A stretch of DNA of 64,000 bases from Tolypeutes matacus. Its lineage: Eukaryota; Chordata; Mammalia; Cingulata; Chlamyphoridae. Both the position numbers and the translations under genes were made by a program. Each line of letters opens with the position of its first letter. Positions within the stretch are counted from its first letter, which is position 1. A model generated the notes under the pieces. That model worked only from the letters and a program-made list of their open reading frames with translations. It was not told where the DNA came from and searched no databases. Below, piece after piece: positions 46,501-57,530 of the stretch. The DNA lies in contig JAKSZT010005175.1 of NCBI GenBank assembly GCA_026826555.1, positions 261,573-325,572 of the forward strand, given 5' to 3'.

Positions 46501-46943
46501 CGGTGAAATGAAAGACATTTCAGTAAGCTGGAATTAAACTAAAAATAATTTAAAATCATCACTGGGTCATGGCAAATTACAATTTCACAATTAGAAACAA
46601 ATAAAAAGTATATTCCAAAAAGATTTTTGACGGGTTTACTTCCATTAAGGCCAGGAAAAGTATAATGTATTCTGGGTTTTTGAGTTGGTAATATATTTAA
46701 ATTAAAATAATGTTAGCAATTCTAACACACGTCCTTGTCAAATTTTCAAACTTTTTAAACTCTGTTAGCGTCGCAAGGAAAATTAACCATTAAAACATTA
46801 ATAAAAGTGTTTGCATAGGGCCACTACCTGCCCTTTCCACTAAGGCTTCAAAAAGGCTCAGCCAGGACCCGCCTGTCCCCAACTTATCCGACTGAAAGGT
46901 TCCAGTATTATGGGCCTTCCTATCTCTGAATATCTATCTGGAA

Positions 46944-46953
46944 ACAAACAAAC

Positions 46954-46987
<34 letters not shown>
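46944..46987. repeat. CAAA/CA microsatellite
   Basis: (AAAC)n passes into an uninterrupted (CA)n run of about 26 bp. Confidence 0.95.
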
Positions 46988-47119
46988 CATCCCGCAGTAG
47001 GCCATGTTTACGAGCCGGCAAATATTTAATGAACAAATACTTTGGTAAAAGAAGTGTTGCTGTAGTATTACAGGAGGAAAAAGCCCACAGGGGACAAAGC
47101 AGAGAATGCAAGGTCCTGG

Positions 47120-47480
47120 GCTCCATCTTTTAAGAAACCTCCTGGGGCGGCCCCGGCCACTCTCGCTCCCCAGCACCAGCGGGAACACGAAGCTCTTCAC
47201 TCTGTGGCCGCGGGAGGAGCTCAGGTCCTCAGCGCGGAGGCGACCCACGGTGCCGGGCGCTAACCTCAGACCCTCCGAGGAGGGCTGAGCCGGCAGAGGC
47301 GGAAAAGGCGGTGCTGGAGCAGGGGGAGACTTCGGGGCGCGGCAAGGGTAGGCCCTGCTATCCATTTGGGGAGGAAACGCGCCCCGCACGCAGCCTCTGC
47401 TGCCACCTCGGGGCTGAGACCCGCGCTTCCATCCCCGCAGCTTCCTCTGCAGCATAGTGGGCGCTGTGACATCCCACGTG
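47120..47480. promoter_or_regulatory. CpG island-like segment
   Basis: About 350 bp are strongly GC-rich with frequent CpG (for example GCGGCCCCGG at 47138, GCGCGGAGGCGACC at 47231, GGGGCGCGGCAAGG at 47333). The rest of the window is AT-rich, and no SINE of the GC-rich family is present here. CpG islands mark promoters or first exons. On the plus strand a splice-acceptor-like tract ends in CCCCGCAG at about 47440. Open frames on both strands (up to 225 codons, minus) have no recognised motif and can be explained by GC content. Confidence 0.55.
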
Positions 47481-47789
47481 CCTCCCCACCTAGGCCCTGC
47501 TGGCCCAGAGTCCTCCCCTTCTCCACCCCACCACACTGTCCAGGCAGGAGATGTCCACAGTTTGACAGTTTGTGGGTGAATTTTTTGGGAGGGTGAAGTG
47601 TCCAGGGTCACCCTGCCAACTGGAAGCTGAACTGGCCCAAGCCCCTGTTCTCATCCCTGGGAGTGCTGCAGGGAACCTAAAAGCCCAGCAGGGGCGCTTA
47701 GGCCCCTCCTCCACCCCCTGCTCCTTGGAACCTGCCCCAATATGTCCCTTCCAGGTGCTCACTCACTGTGGGGGGTTTCTAGGGTAAAG

Positions 47790-48420
47790 GTAAAAATAAA
47801 AACCTATATTGATTTCCATTCCTGTGAAATTCTCAAGTTAGCTCCTATTATGATCATTTGAACATTGTCCCCAAGAAGTGAAAAATTAACAAAATAATTG
47901 AAACTGCAAAGTTTGTTTCACAGTGAGAGACTGAACTAGATTCCTGAAAGGCTTTCCAACAGGGGATCTGGTCCAACCCTCAGCTCCTTGGATTCCATAA
48001 TGTCCACACCCTACAAGTGTAATCAAGAGTCAGGAGCTGAACTGCCTCAGCATTGGCCTCCACCTGTCTGGAGTGTCTTAAGCTCTCTCTGCCTCTCTGT
48101 CACCATCTATATAAAGAGGAGGAAAACAGAACCTGATGCAGAGGCTACTGTGAGGTTTGTGTGGGAACAAAATAAAGAGCTCTTTCATGGTCTATTCTGA
48201 TTTTTATTTTTTAAAACCCAATGAGCAACGTTCAGAATAACAATTTGCTACACTCAATTCATTTTGCCACAATAGTCCTTTGCAGGTGCCGTTTGTGGGC
48301 CTCAATCATGTTTTTACATGTGGCTCTTGGTAGTGGTGACAAGGCAGATGAAATCACTTGACCACATTCCTGCTATCTGTGTGTGAAATCAGACTGAGGA
48401 TTTCCAGTGGGAAGCAGCTG
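47790..48420. other. Unassigned sequence
   Basis: No gene or repeat is recognised. An AATAAA near 48170 is isolated. Confidence 0.4.
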
Positions 48421-48424
48421 AGAG

Positions 48425-50016
48425 AGAGAGTTTATAGGGTTTTTCATTTATTCTAGATATAAGTCCTTTGTGCGATATGTGGTTTCCAAATATGTTCTCC
48501 CAGTGTGTAACTTGTTTTTATTCTTCTTCAAAATTTTTTACTAAAGAAGTTGTAGCATTACAGAAAAGTCATGCATGAAATAAAGCCTTCCCATGTACCG
48601 TCAAATCCTTAGCACTGTGCATTGGTGTAGTAAATACATTAGAACTGATGAAAGAACCTTGTTATAGTTGCACTGATTGTAGTCCATGGTTTACATTAGA
48701 GTTCACTTTCTGTGTTGTACAGTCTTATGCATTTTAAAAACCTACTAACATATATACAACCTAATAGTCCCCCTTTTAACCACATTCACATGCTGTTAAT
48801 CACATTCATTATGTTGTGATACCATCACCACCATCCATTACCAAAATGTTCCTATCACCCAAAATAGAAACTCTGTATAATTTAACATTGACTGAACATT
48901 CCTTATACCCACCCCAGTCCCTGGTAACCTATATTCAAGTTTCTGATGCCATGAATTTCCTTACTCTAATTATTTCATGTGAGTGAAATCATATAATATT
49001 TGCTGTTTTGTGACTGGCTTATTTCACTCATCATGATGTCATCAAGGCTCATCCTTGTTTGTCATATATATCAGAACTTCATTCCTTTTTACAGCTTAAT
49101 AATATTCCATTCTGTGTAATACCACATTTTGTTTATCCATTCATCACTTGATGAACACTGGGACGGAGGCTGCTTCCATCTTTGGGCTATTTTGAATAAT
49201 GTCACCATGAACATCAGTGTGAGAATATCTGTTCACGTCCCTGCTTTCAATTCCTCTGGGTGTTTACATAGCAGTGAGATTGCCAGGTCATATGTTAATT
49301 CTATACTTACCTTTCCAAGAACCACCAAACTTTCTTCCACATGGGCTACACCATTTTACATTCCATTCAACAATGAATGTTGTAACAGGGTCTTTTGCAG
49401 AACAAATTGTATAATTCCATTGAAAACCAAGTTACCAATTTTTCATTTATGAATGACACTTTGGGTGTCAATTCAAAATCTCTGCCTAACACTTGATCTT
49501 GAAGATTTACTCTTTGGATTTTTTTCAAAAGTTGTTTTGTGAATTTGTTTTATGTTTGAGTTCATGATCCATCTGAGATAAATTTTGCATAAGATATGAG
49601 GAAAAGTTTTAAGTTTAATTCTGTCCCAATTGGTCCAGCACCATTTTTTAAAAAGGGTATCCTTTTATCATTGAATTAGACCTGCTTATTATCAAAAAAC
49701 ACTTCAGCATATTTTGTGTTGATGTATTTCTGGATTCTCCATTCTATTCCACTGAAAATGTGTATATCCCTGCAACAAAACCAAAGACTGTTCACAAGCT
49801 ATGCAATAATTATTGAAATCCAGTAGTGTCTCTCACTTTATTCATTTGTTTTCAAATAGATTTGCTAGTCTCCTTGATTTTTCATTCCATAGAAATTTTA
49901 CATTCTGCTTGTCAAAATCTTCAGAAAAATCTTGTCAGGCTTAGGATAGGAATTGTCTAAAAGTTGTGTATCAAACTGAAGAGCATTCATATCTTTCCTA
50001 AGATGAGTCTTCCATT
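48425..50016 (-). mobile_element. Old antisense L1, split by a younger antisense L1
   Basis: 48425-48530 reads as antisense ORF2 (TAGATATAAGTCCTTTGTG, GTTCTCCCAGTGTGTAACTTG). The sequence that should follow it resumes only at about 49386 (GTCTTTTGCAGAACAAATTG) and runs to 50016 through the antisense RT thumb region (GGTCCAGCACCATTTTTTAA at 49633). Between them lies a separate L1. Confidence 0.65.
48535..49385 (-). mobile_element. 5'-truncated L1 nested in the older L1, antisense
   Basis: This begins on the plus strand with the antisense of an L1 3' end (TTACTAAAGAAGTTGTAGCA, near 48540), passes the 3' UTR (ACCATCACCACCATCCATTA at 48822) and ends in the antisense ORF2 C-terminal region at about 49385. 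It is inserted into the L1 at 48425-50016. Confidence 0.65.
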
Positions 50017-50017
50017 A

Positions 50018-50574
50018 TGTGGTAGTTTAAGTCTTTTGCAGAACCTGGAAAATTATGTTTTTAAATCAATCCATTCATGTGTGTCTGAACCTATTGTAGG
50101 TGTGGCCCTTTGACTTGATTACTTCAGTAAGGCATAGCTCAGGGTGTGTATAAATCCTCTTACTGGAACCTTTATAAATGGGATGAATACACAGAGACAA
50201 AAGGTCACAAAGACAGAGAGATACCTCCAAAAGCTGAAATCATGAGAACCCAGGAGAGAGAAAGCCACAGGAGCTCAGAGAGGAAGCCACAGATGCTGAA
50301 AGAGAAAGCCACAGAGGGAGCAACCAGAAACTGAAAGCAACAGAGCCCAGAGGAGAGCCTGGTGGAGAAGGCCGAGACTGGCAGACACAGCCATTGTGCC
50401 CTGCCACCTGACAGGAATCCAGGATCACCACCAGCCAGTCTTCAGTGAGTGCACTTCACATGATGGCTTCATTTGGACATTTTTCTAAGCCTTGGAGCTG
50501 TAAGATTCTAAGTTAATAAGTCACCATTGTAAAAGCCAACCCACTGTCTTCATAGTCTTTGGCAAACTGAAACA
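50018..50574 (+). mobile_element. MaLR-like solo LTR
   Basis: It starts TGTGGTAGTTTAAG and ends AAACTGAAACA. A near-duplication of 5 bp flanks it (CATTA at 50013-50017, CATTC at 50575-50579), the TSD size usual for ERVL/MaLR. A purine-rich GAGAGAAAGCCACAG-type middle and a GTAAGATTCTAAGTTAATAAG polyadenylation region are visible. It is the same family as 23706-24186 (minus). Confidence 0.65.
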
Positions 50575-50683
50575 CATTCCGTGGTCAGTTAATATTAAAA
50601 TGCATTTGGGCCCTCTACAAAAATGAATATTTAAAAAATATCAACTAGATCTCATGACTTCCTTGCCTGAAACCAAACAGTAT

Positions 50684-50850
50684 GGGAGCGGATGTGGCTC
50701 AAGTGATTAGGCACTCACCTCCCACATAGCAGGCCCTGGGTTTAGTTCCCAGTGCCTCCTAAAGAAGATGAGCAGACAGGGAGCTGAGACAGTGAGCTGA
50801 CACACCAAACTGATGCAATGAGGAAACACAATGAGGAGACACAATGATCA
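50684..50850 (+). mobile_element. DAS-type SINE, unit 1 of a tandem pair
   Basis: Head GGGAGCGGATGTGGCTCAAG at 50684, B box GGGTTTAGTTCCC, then the body GAAGATGAGCAGACAG and GAGCTGACAC-type repeats. It is followed directly by a second full unit. Confidence 0.85.
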
Positions 50851-51053
50851 GGGAGTGGATGTGGCTCAATTGGTTGGGCATCTGCCTCCAATGTGGGAGG
50901 TCCTGGGTTTCGTTCCCAGTGCCTTCTAAAGAAGATGAGTAGACACAGTGAGCACAGAACAAGCAGACACAGAAAGCCAACAGAAGAACACACAGTTAGC
51001 AGACAGATGAGGGAGTCATGGGGAAGGGAACAAATAAATAAATCTTTAAAAAA
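50851..51053 (+). mobile_element. DAS-type SINE, unit 2 with body and tail
   Basis: Head GGGAGTGGATGTGGCTCAAT, B box GGGTTTCGTTCCC, then the body GAAGATGAGTAGACACAG, and a tail AAATAAATAAATCTTTAAAA with poly(A). The tail wording equals that of the GC-rich SINE at 2201. Confidence 0.85.
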
Positions 51054-51170
51054 ATAATCAGTGACTTCATTTTATAATTAGAATCAAAATCATTTTTACC
51101 AGTTTGATATATTTATGAATTCCAAAAATAAATACTGGATTATGTTTGTAATCTGGTCTGTTCCTCTAGG

Positions 51171-51666
51171 TGTATTAGATTGCATTAAATTCGGAGGTTT
51201 CACTTTTACTTGATTAAATAATGATTAAGGCTTTGATTGGGCCACATCAGTAGAACAAAACACACAGCAGATGAGAGAATTGGAGGTTTTGATGCTGGGA
51301 AGTAAACACACAGGAGTAGAACACAGAGGAACAGAGATGACTCCACAGACATGGCAGAGGCCCTGAGCAGAGAGAGAGAGACTGATATTCTACAGCTGAC
51401 CTTTTGTACAGACCACAGCAGCTGAGGTTGGATAGAAATGAGCCCCAGGAGAGAGGCAAGACATCCTAGCCTACATGGACCCTGAAGAGGAAGAGGAAGC
51501 CTGAACCCTTGCAGACATCAGCCACCATCTTGTTCCAACATGTGGCAACAGACTTTGGTGAGGAAAGTAATTTATGTTTCATGGCCTGGTACCCCCCAAA
51601 ATACCCTTTATAAATCCATCAGATTTCTGGTATGTTGCATCAGCACCCCTTTGGCTGACTAATACA
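51171..51666 (+). mobile_element. MaLR-like solo LTR with perfect 8-bp terminal inverted repeats
   Basis: It starts TGTATTAG (51171) and ends CTAATACA (51659-51666), an exact inverted repeat. The length (496 bp), the purine-rich AGAGAGAGAGACTG middle, the GCCACCATCTTG word and the ATACCCTTTATAAATCC region fit a MaLR-type LTR, but the internal wording differs from the LTR at 50018, so this is a second family. Confidence 0.7.
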
Positions 51667-51669
51667 CCA

Positions 51670-53360
51670 TTTAACTTGGCAAAAGGAATATGTCCTGCCC
51701 TGGTCAAAGCATACAACCTCAGCATATAACCTTCTTGCCCTCGATCACAGGTTATCAGGCATATTTATCCTCTTCTCAATAACTGAAGCTCTCTCTACCT
51801 CAGAGCGATCCATGCTTAATCAATGTGAAGAGAAAGTTTTCATCTCCCGTCTTTTGGCTGCTATCTGGTTCTCAGTCTTTAAGGTTAATTGTAAATAACT
51901 TCAGAGAGATATTTTCCTGCAATATTTTCCTTAATACCACAAAACTCAGTTTTTCAGTGTAGATACATGTTTGTGTTTAGCTGTTTGATATAATTTTCTT
52001 ACACTAAACTTTAAGCTCTATTATGGCAGTAATAAAGTGTGTTTTGCCAACATCTCTATTAATAAAGAATAGAGAATCTAAGAATTAAGAATAATGTGTA
52101 TAACACCTCATCACTCTAATTGTTGAAAGTGAGAAATTGTTTAATAAGAGTTTAAACAGTGTATGGCCCTAAGAAGCATATAAAAATTGAGATTTACAAC
52201 ATTTATTTCTACTTGAGCAATTTTTACCATTGTTCCATGTATCCCAGAAAGCAAATAAAAATGCTGGTCTCCCACTGTTTTTACTTACTCTTTATTGTCT
52301 TGTATTCACTATGCCTTATTATGAAGCTGAAGGTAAATTATAGCAGGAAACAAAACACTACAATTTTGAGAAAAACTGCTCAATAGTATGGGAGAGTCAA
52401 ACTCCAAGATTCTAATTTAGGGGATAATTGGAAGCCAGAAATTGTGTACTTCTGGGCATTTCTCAGTGCTCATTTCCCATAAATAAAATGCAAGTGTCCA
52501 ATGAGGTGAACCATGGTGAAGTGCTCTGTTGTTTTTGAAAATGCTTTCAATCAAGATTATACTACTTAAGTATTCATGTCATATTATAGCATTTTTGCCT
52601 TTAATTTTTTCAAAGAACATGGATTTTACCACATAATATGAAATGTTTTATTAGTTGATGTGCCACCCTAGTCCTCAGAGCAAAGTGACCATTTAGATCA
52701 GAAAGAGACATTGTCATTTATTTACTTTGGAGGGAAAATGATCCCACTGTAACCAGGCAAGCGGGGCCCATGCTCTCTAGATGTGATATCAGCACAACAG
52801 AGATGGAGGCAGTTCCCAAATTATGTTACAGTCTTGACATTCTTTGTGCCTGTTGCGTCAAGAATCCCCAACCCTGTATAAAAACAGACAAACTACTATC
52901 TATGAGTTTGCTTTACTTTTGAACACATCTAGAATGCAATTCTTATCTGATTTTTAAAAATATTAGATTAAAGAAAATGTTAAGAGTACATTGTATCCTG
53001 AAATCTTACCTTTTTCTGTCCATATTCTTGTCAAGGTTACACTTGCCCTACAAGGCCCTTGCTTTAACAGCTGTCTATTGTTGAATTGAGCTAAATTAAA
53101 ATCAAGAAAATATCCCAACCTAGAAATCAGAGAAAAGCATGACTTCCACTGCACAGGATTTGAACACACAACTGTTTTCCCTGGAGGACGTGGGAGCCAG
53201 GGCGGCTTCTTTGTGCTTCAGGAATGTCAGGGTCAGCACTTCTCAGGCACAGTGCCCAGTATGTGTTTCTTCCCTGTCCACAGGATTGGGATTGCCTGTG
53301 AGCTCTTTGTCCTATTGTTGTTGCCAAAATGTGCTCACTGCCTCATGAGAACACAAAATA
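51670..53360. other. Unassigned sequence
   Basis: About 1.7 kb without recognisable repeat or exon. It is AT-rich up to 52650 and more mixed after that. Frames up to 75 codons show no motif. Confidence 0.45.
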
Positions 53361-53363
53361 TCT

Positions 53364-53888
53364 TGTGACACCAGGTTTCAAAGAAAAAAAGAGTTTTATT
53401 ACAGAGCAGCAGTGCCAGGAGGCAGGAGGCAAAGCCTTTCCCTGAACTGGAGAGATTCTGAGGGTCTTATAATGTTCTGGTAAAGGCATGATTATGATGA
53501 GTACAGTGGTCTGAGGTGAACAGGACCTGGAGTGGAATTTTGGTTGAGCAGGCATAGGCAGATTACATGCTTAGTAGGACATGTATGAAAATGTCATGCA
53601 TGATGATGGGCATTATTTTTAGGATTATGAGTTATATTAAGGCTCTGTGTTACAGCATATATCTAGAGGGCCAGTTTTGGCAGAAACTGGCTTCATCTAG
53701 GAGAAGAAAAACAAGAACTGGGGTGAAACAACTCAGGTTTCTTCATTAATAAACACGAAGGTTTGTTAGCAGGGTGTTAAACACAGAAAACTATAAAGGA
53801 GATTTTATACCATCCATAATCAAACCTTTTACAAGAGAAAATGGTTGGGCTGAGGAATAAATTTATTCCCCTGACGTTCTTTCTTACA
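53364..53888 (-). mobile_element. Probable solo LTR, antisense
   Basis: The plus strand starts TGTGACACCAGG and, about 30 bp later, has GAGTTTTATTACAG, the antisense of an AATAAAA polyadenylation signal; the right end is TTCTTACA. So the minus strand begins TGTAAGAA and ends GTGTCACA. The overall size is 525 bp. No coding region and no clear target duplication were found. Confidence 0.45.
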
Positions 53889-53889
53889 T

Positions 53890-54535
53890 TCATCACTTGA
53901 TTCATTAACTCTGTTAAATTACTTTCCTAAGTCTTTCACCAATAAATTGATATTGGCATCTCATACCATATAAAGGCAAAGCAGAAAGTAATAATTATAT
54001 CATATTTTATCACACTAATGTACGGTGATTAAGTTACCTGATTCAATTAGCATTTAATAATTTACATGTTTAAGGTATAAACACATACAAATACACAAAA
54101 AGCTTATTTTTCACTTGTTAATTTAACAGTGGTGAACATCACTCTTCATTTAATAAGCATAATCTTTCAAAAATACTTACTTTTTATTTTATTCTTTATT
54201 TCCAGTTTTCTTTTGCTAGACTTTTTTCTTTAGTTATGTGTCTTTGTTTTTTATATTTTTAATTTTTCTTCTTTTCTAGCATTTTGGGAAATGGTTTAGT
54301 TTGTTCATTTCACTTATACCTTAAAGTTTTGAAATTTTGTTTTTTCATTTTCATTTCAGGGTTCCTATTCTAAACTACTTATTTCGTTGCCTTATGATTT
54401 GGCACTAGCCCTTTCTCTGGTGTTCTTTCTAAGTTAAGCTTGTTCTCTCATCAGTCATGCTACATCTTTAACTGGATGACAAATTTACATGTATTTAGCA
54501 TCAATTTTGTTTAAGTCCCTCATGTTTTTGTTTAT
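53890..54535. other. AT-rich unassigned sequence
   Basis: Nothing is recognised in about 650 bp of AT-rich sequence. Confidence 0.4.
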
Positions 54536-54539
54536 TTGT

Positions 54540-54800
54540 TTGGTTTATTTTTGTTGTTGTTGAGGTGCCAGGGCCAGGGATTGAACTCAGTACCTTATAT
54601 ACAGGGAGCCAGCGCTCAACCACAATCCCTGTTGAGGAGGTATCAGGGATTGAGCCAACTCACTGGCTCCCTGAGTTGTTTTTTTTCATTTGTTTGCTTG
54701 TTGTTTTTTGCTTTTTTTAAAGGAGACACTGGGAACCCAACCCCAGACCTCCCATGTGGGAAGCAGGTGCTGAACTGCTTGAGCCACATCTGCTCCCCAA
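54540..54800 (-). mobile_element. DAS-type SINE dimer, antisense
   Basis: Two antisense units: about 54560-54680 (GGGATTGAACTCAGTACC, GGGAGCCAGCGCTCAACC) and about 54715-54800 (CAGACCTCCCATGTGGGAAG, GAGCCACATCTGCTCCCC). Confidence 0.8.
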
Positions 54801-54837
54801 GGCACTCATGTTTTAATACACACTATTTTTTTTTAAT

Positions 54838-54960
54838 TAATTAATTTTTTTATTGTGGGTAAAAATCAAATTTTTCACAATACATACCAATATTTGTAAA
54901 ATGATATATAAATATATATGCATATATGTGCATTTTCTTTCAAAAAAATTTTATTATATA

Positions 54961-55014
<54 letters not shown>

Positions 55015-57530
55015 AAAGAGGTGCTTAACTTACCTAAATATTACACGGAACCTACAGGGATTCCCATGTTCCCCACCTCCCACACCTCCCACCACATCCC
55101 ACACAAACATCTCCCACAAGTGTGGCCCATCACCCTCAATGGACTTACACATCCTGGGGCCTTGCCATCAACCATAGACCACAGTTCACATTGTAGACCA
55201 CACTCTCTCCCACACAGTTCTGAATGGTGTGTGCTGATTTAAAATGGCCTACATCCGTTGCCATGACAGCACTCAGGACAACCTCCAAATCCTGAAGAAG
55301 CCCCTGTATTTCAACTGCACATCCCCTCCCTGCCCCAAAAGTGTCCAGTGGCCACTGGCTCCACCTCACTGTTATACTTTCTTCCATTGCTAGAATCACC
55401 ATATGTGTACAACAGAATACCATTAAATCCACTCTAGTCCATAGTTCTTCCCCCAATCCTGAGGGGACTCGGATGGTGATGTCCACTCCACCTCCAAGTG
55501 AGAGAGGGATTATATCCCATGGATATGGTGGGTGGGATGATCCTGCCTGCAGATGCAGGCCCTCTCCATTCCCTGGGATGGCCGTTGTCCATTGTTGTCT
55601 CCTCGCCAGGTGACTTGGCTGAGTCCATTGAGCTGTAGGGTGGGAGTTGAAGCTCCACCAAGATTCCACGCACACCTGGCACATAGGTAGGCCAGAGACT
55701 CCAGTCTCTGGAAGTATACCTAAAAACTCCAGCATCACATATAGGTTTGAATAGAAGGGACTGAAGAACCATGTGCAGGGAGGACTTATTTGAGTCCAAT
55801 TCTGTCACTCTCAGGAGCACAGATTCCAAAATAGAGCCCACTGATAAGGCGTCAGTCTCTGGGGCTATCCCCCCATATATAGGACCTGGGTGTCTCCAGA
55901 GCTCTCAGGAGCCCCTCTGTGTGGGGTGATATGCACTTTGATGTTCTATGAGTTCCTACTGAGCTGTGCGTAAGCATTACCTCTGGGATGGCCTCCAGAC
56001 TCTCTTTAAAGTCTCAGCCACTTGAACTCATTTGTCTTTACCTTTTCCCCCTTTTATTCAAGGTCTTTTTCCAGTTGTGTTGCCGGTTGGTACTTGGTAT
56101 TAATCCCTCGTTGCCAGGGAGGCTCATCCCCGGGAGTCATATCCCATGTTGGGGGGAAGGTAATGCATTCATATGCTGAGTTTGGGTTAGAGAAAGGCCA
56201 CATTTGAGCAACAAGGTGGCTCTCAGGTGGCAACCCTTAGGCACCCCATAACAGTAAGCTAAGTTTCAGTTACAAGAGCAAAGACTCATAAGGGTAGTCA
56301 TCAATAAAAAGAACTCATCAGTGGGCCATCCTCTTTTGACAGACACTGTCCCTGCACTCAGAGGACTGTTGCTGCTCCCTTGGAGAATGTGGCAGAGCTC
56401 TCCAGACTGGGAATTCAGATTCCCTCATTTATTGAGTGATTGTCTACCCACCGTTACCATGCCCCATTCTTTAATCTTTTGAACAATTTTGTATATCTTT
56501 CATGTATATTCAGATGAACATACTCCCATGAATTTCCCCGTCCCAGACACCCCCCACCAATAATCCCCTGCAGCACCCATTGTAAACCTTCTGTGATCTA
56601 AATCTTCCATTAACATGTAGCCCATAAAATAATCAAATACACTTAACAGGAAAAAGAAACAACAATGAAAAGCTTACATGCAAGAGACAAACATAAGGAA
56701 ACTCAGGAAAAAAAAAAACCCAAAAAGACAAACAAACAAACAAAAAACAAAACAAAACAAAATATAATTAGCGGATTGGGACATTCAAAAATTGGGGAAA
56801 AAGCAAAAGAAATGCCTTTAAATATATATATATTCTTTTTTTCCTTTTATCACTGTGTTATCGGATATCTGGTGTGCCATGACACCTTCCCCCTCTCAAT
56901 CCCCAGTGTCTCCCAAATTTTCATTTAATGTTCAAAGAAGTTTTAGGTCACAGCAAAGTCACACACGGAATACCAGAGACTCCCAGATACCAACCCCCCC
57001 TTCCCCACCCCATATTAAGCCCCCCCTTATTTTTTGGATGTTAGCATTGTTATAACTGTTATACAGATAGCAAAATAGAACAACTAAACATTGTCAATAG
57101 TTTACAGTATAGTTTACAATTTAGATGATACAGTTTAATAAGTTTTGATATTTACCATGTCCTGTGTCCATTACTGTAAGGTAATGAAAAACCTTTCCCA
57201 TGACCACTAAATACCCCATTACATCTTAACTGTTCCTTCCTCCCCACCCCCCTGGGGCATAAGACACTCCCCTGTCTTGATCATGGAATGTCAAGATTCA
57301 TAGTTACATGCCCTGGGTATTTGAACCTACCCTTCCTAATCTACCCACCTGTCAATGCTGCACCACCAAACCCAGTAATATCACTACCCATCTGTCCTAT
57401 CCTTCAATATGCAACTATACTTTATCCCTTTACCATAGATTATGTCCATATGGGTGATGGCTCAAAGCCTGCTCTTCTCTTTCTCTCCCTTTCAGACAAT
57501 GGTTCTCAGAGACTGCTCACTTTCCTCAGT
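54838..57530 (-). repeat. Bimodular L1 3' UTR, about 2.7 kb
   Basis: Module A follows the ORF2 stop and ends with an ATTAAATGAAAA tail near 56930. Module B (about 56650-54838) follows. The same two modules in the same order occur at 1180-4165, and module B 3' ends occur alone at about 4585-4770, 8396-8572 and 36245-36512. Frames in it (197 codons at 55145-55738, 135 codons at 55434-55841, both minus) overlap in different frames and have no recognised motif, so I regard them as noncoding. Confidence 0.75.

Noticed and set aside
46934..47611. 225-codon minus-strand frame across the CpG island
   Set aside because: It ends in a translated CA microsatellite (Cys-Val run) and has no domain; GC-rich DNA has few stops by chance.
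55145..55841. 197- and 135-codon minus frames in the L1 3' UTR
   Set aside because: They overlap each other in different frames, and the homologous copy at 3341-4126 has only short broken frames, so selection for a protein is unlikely.
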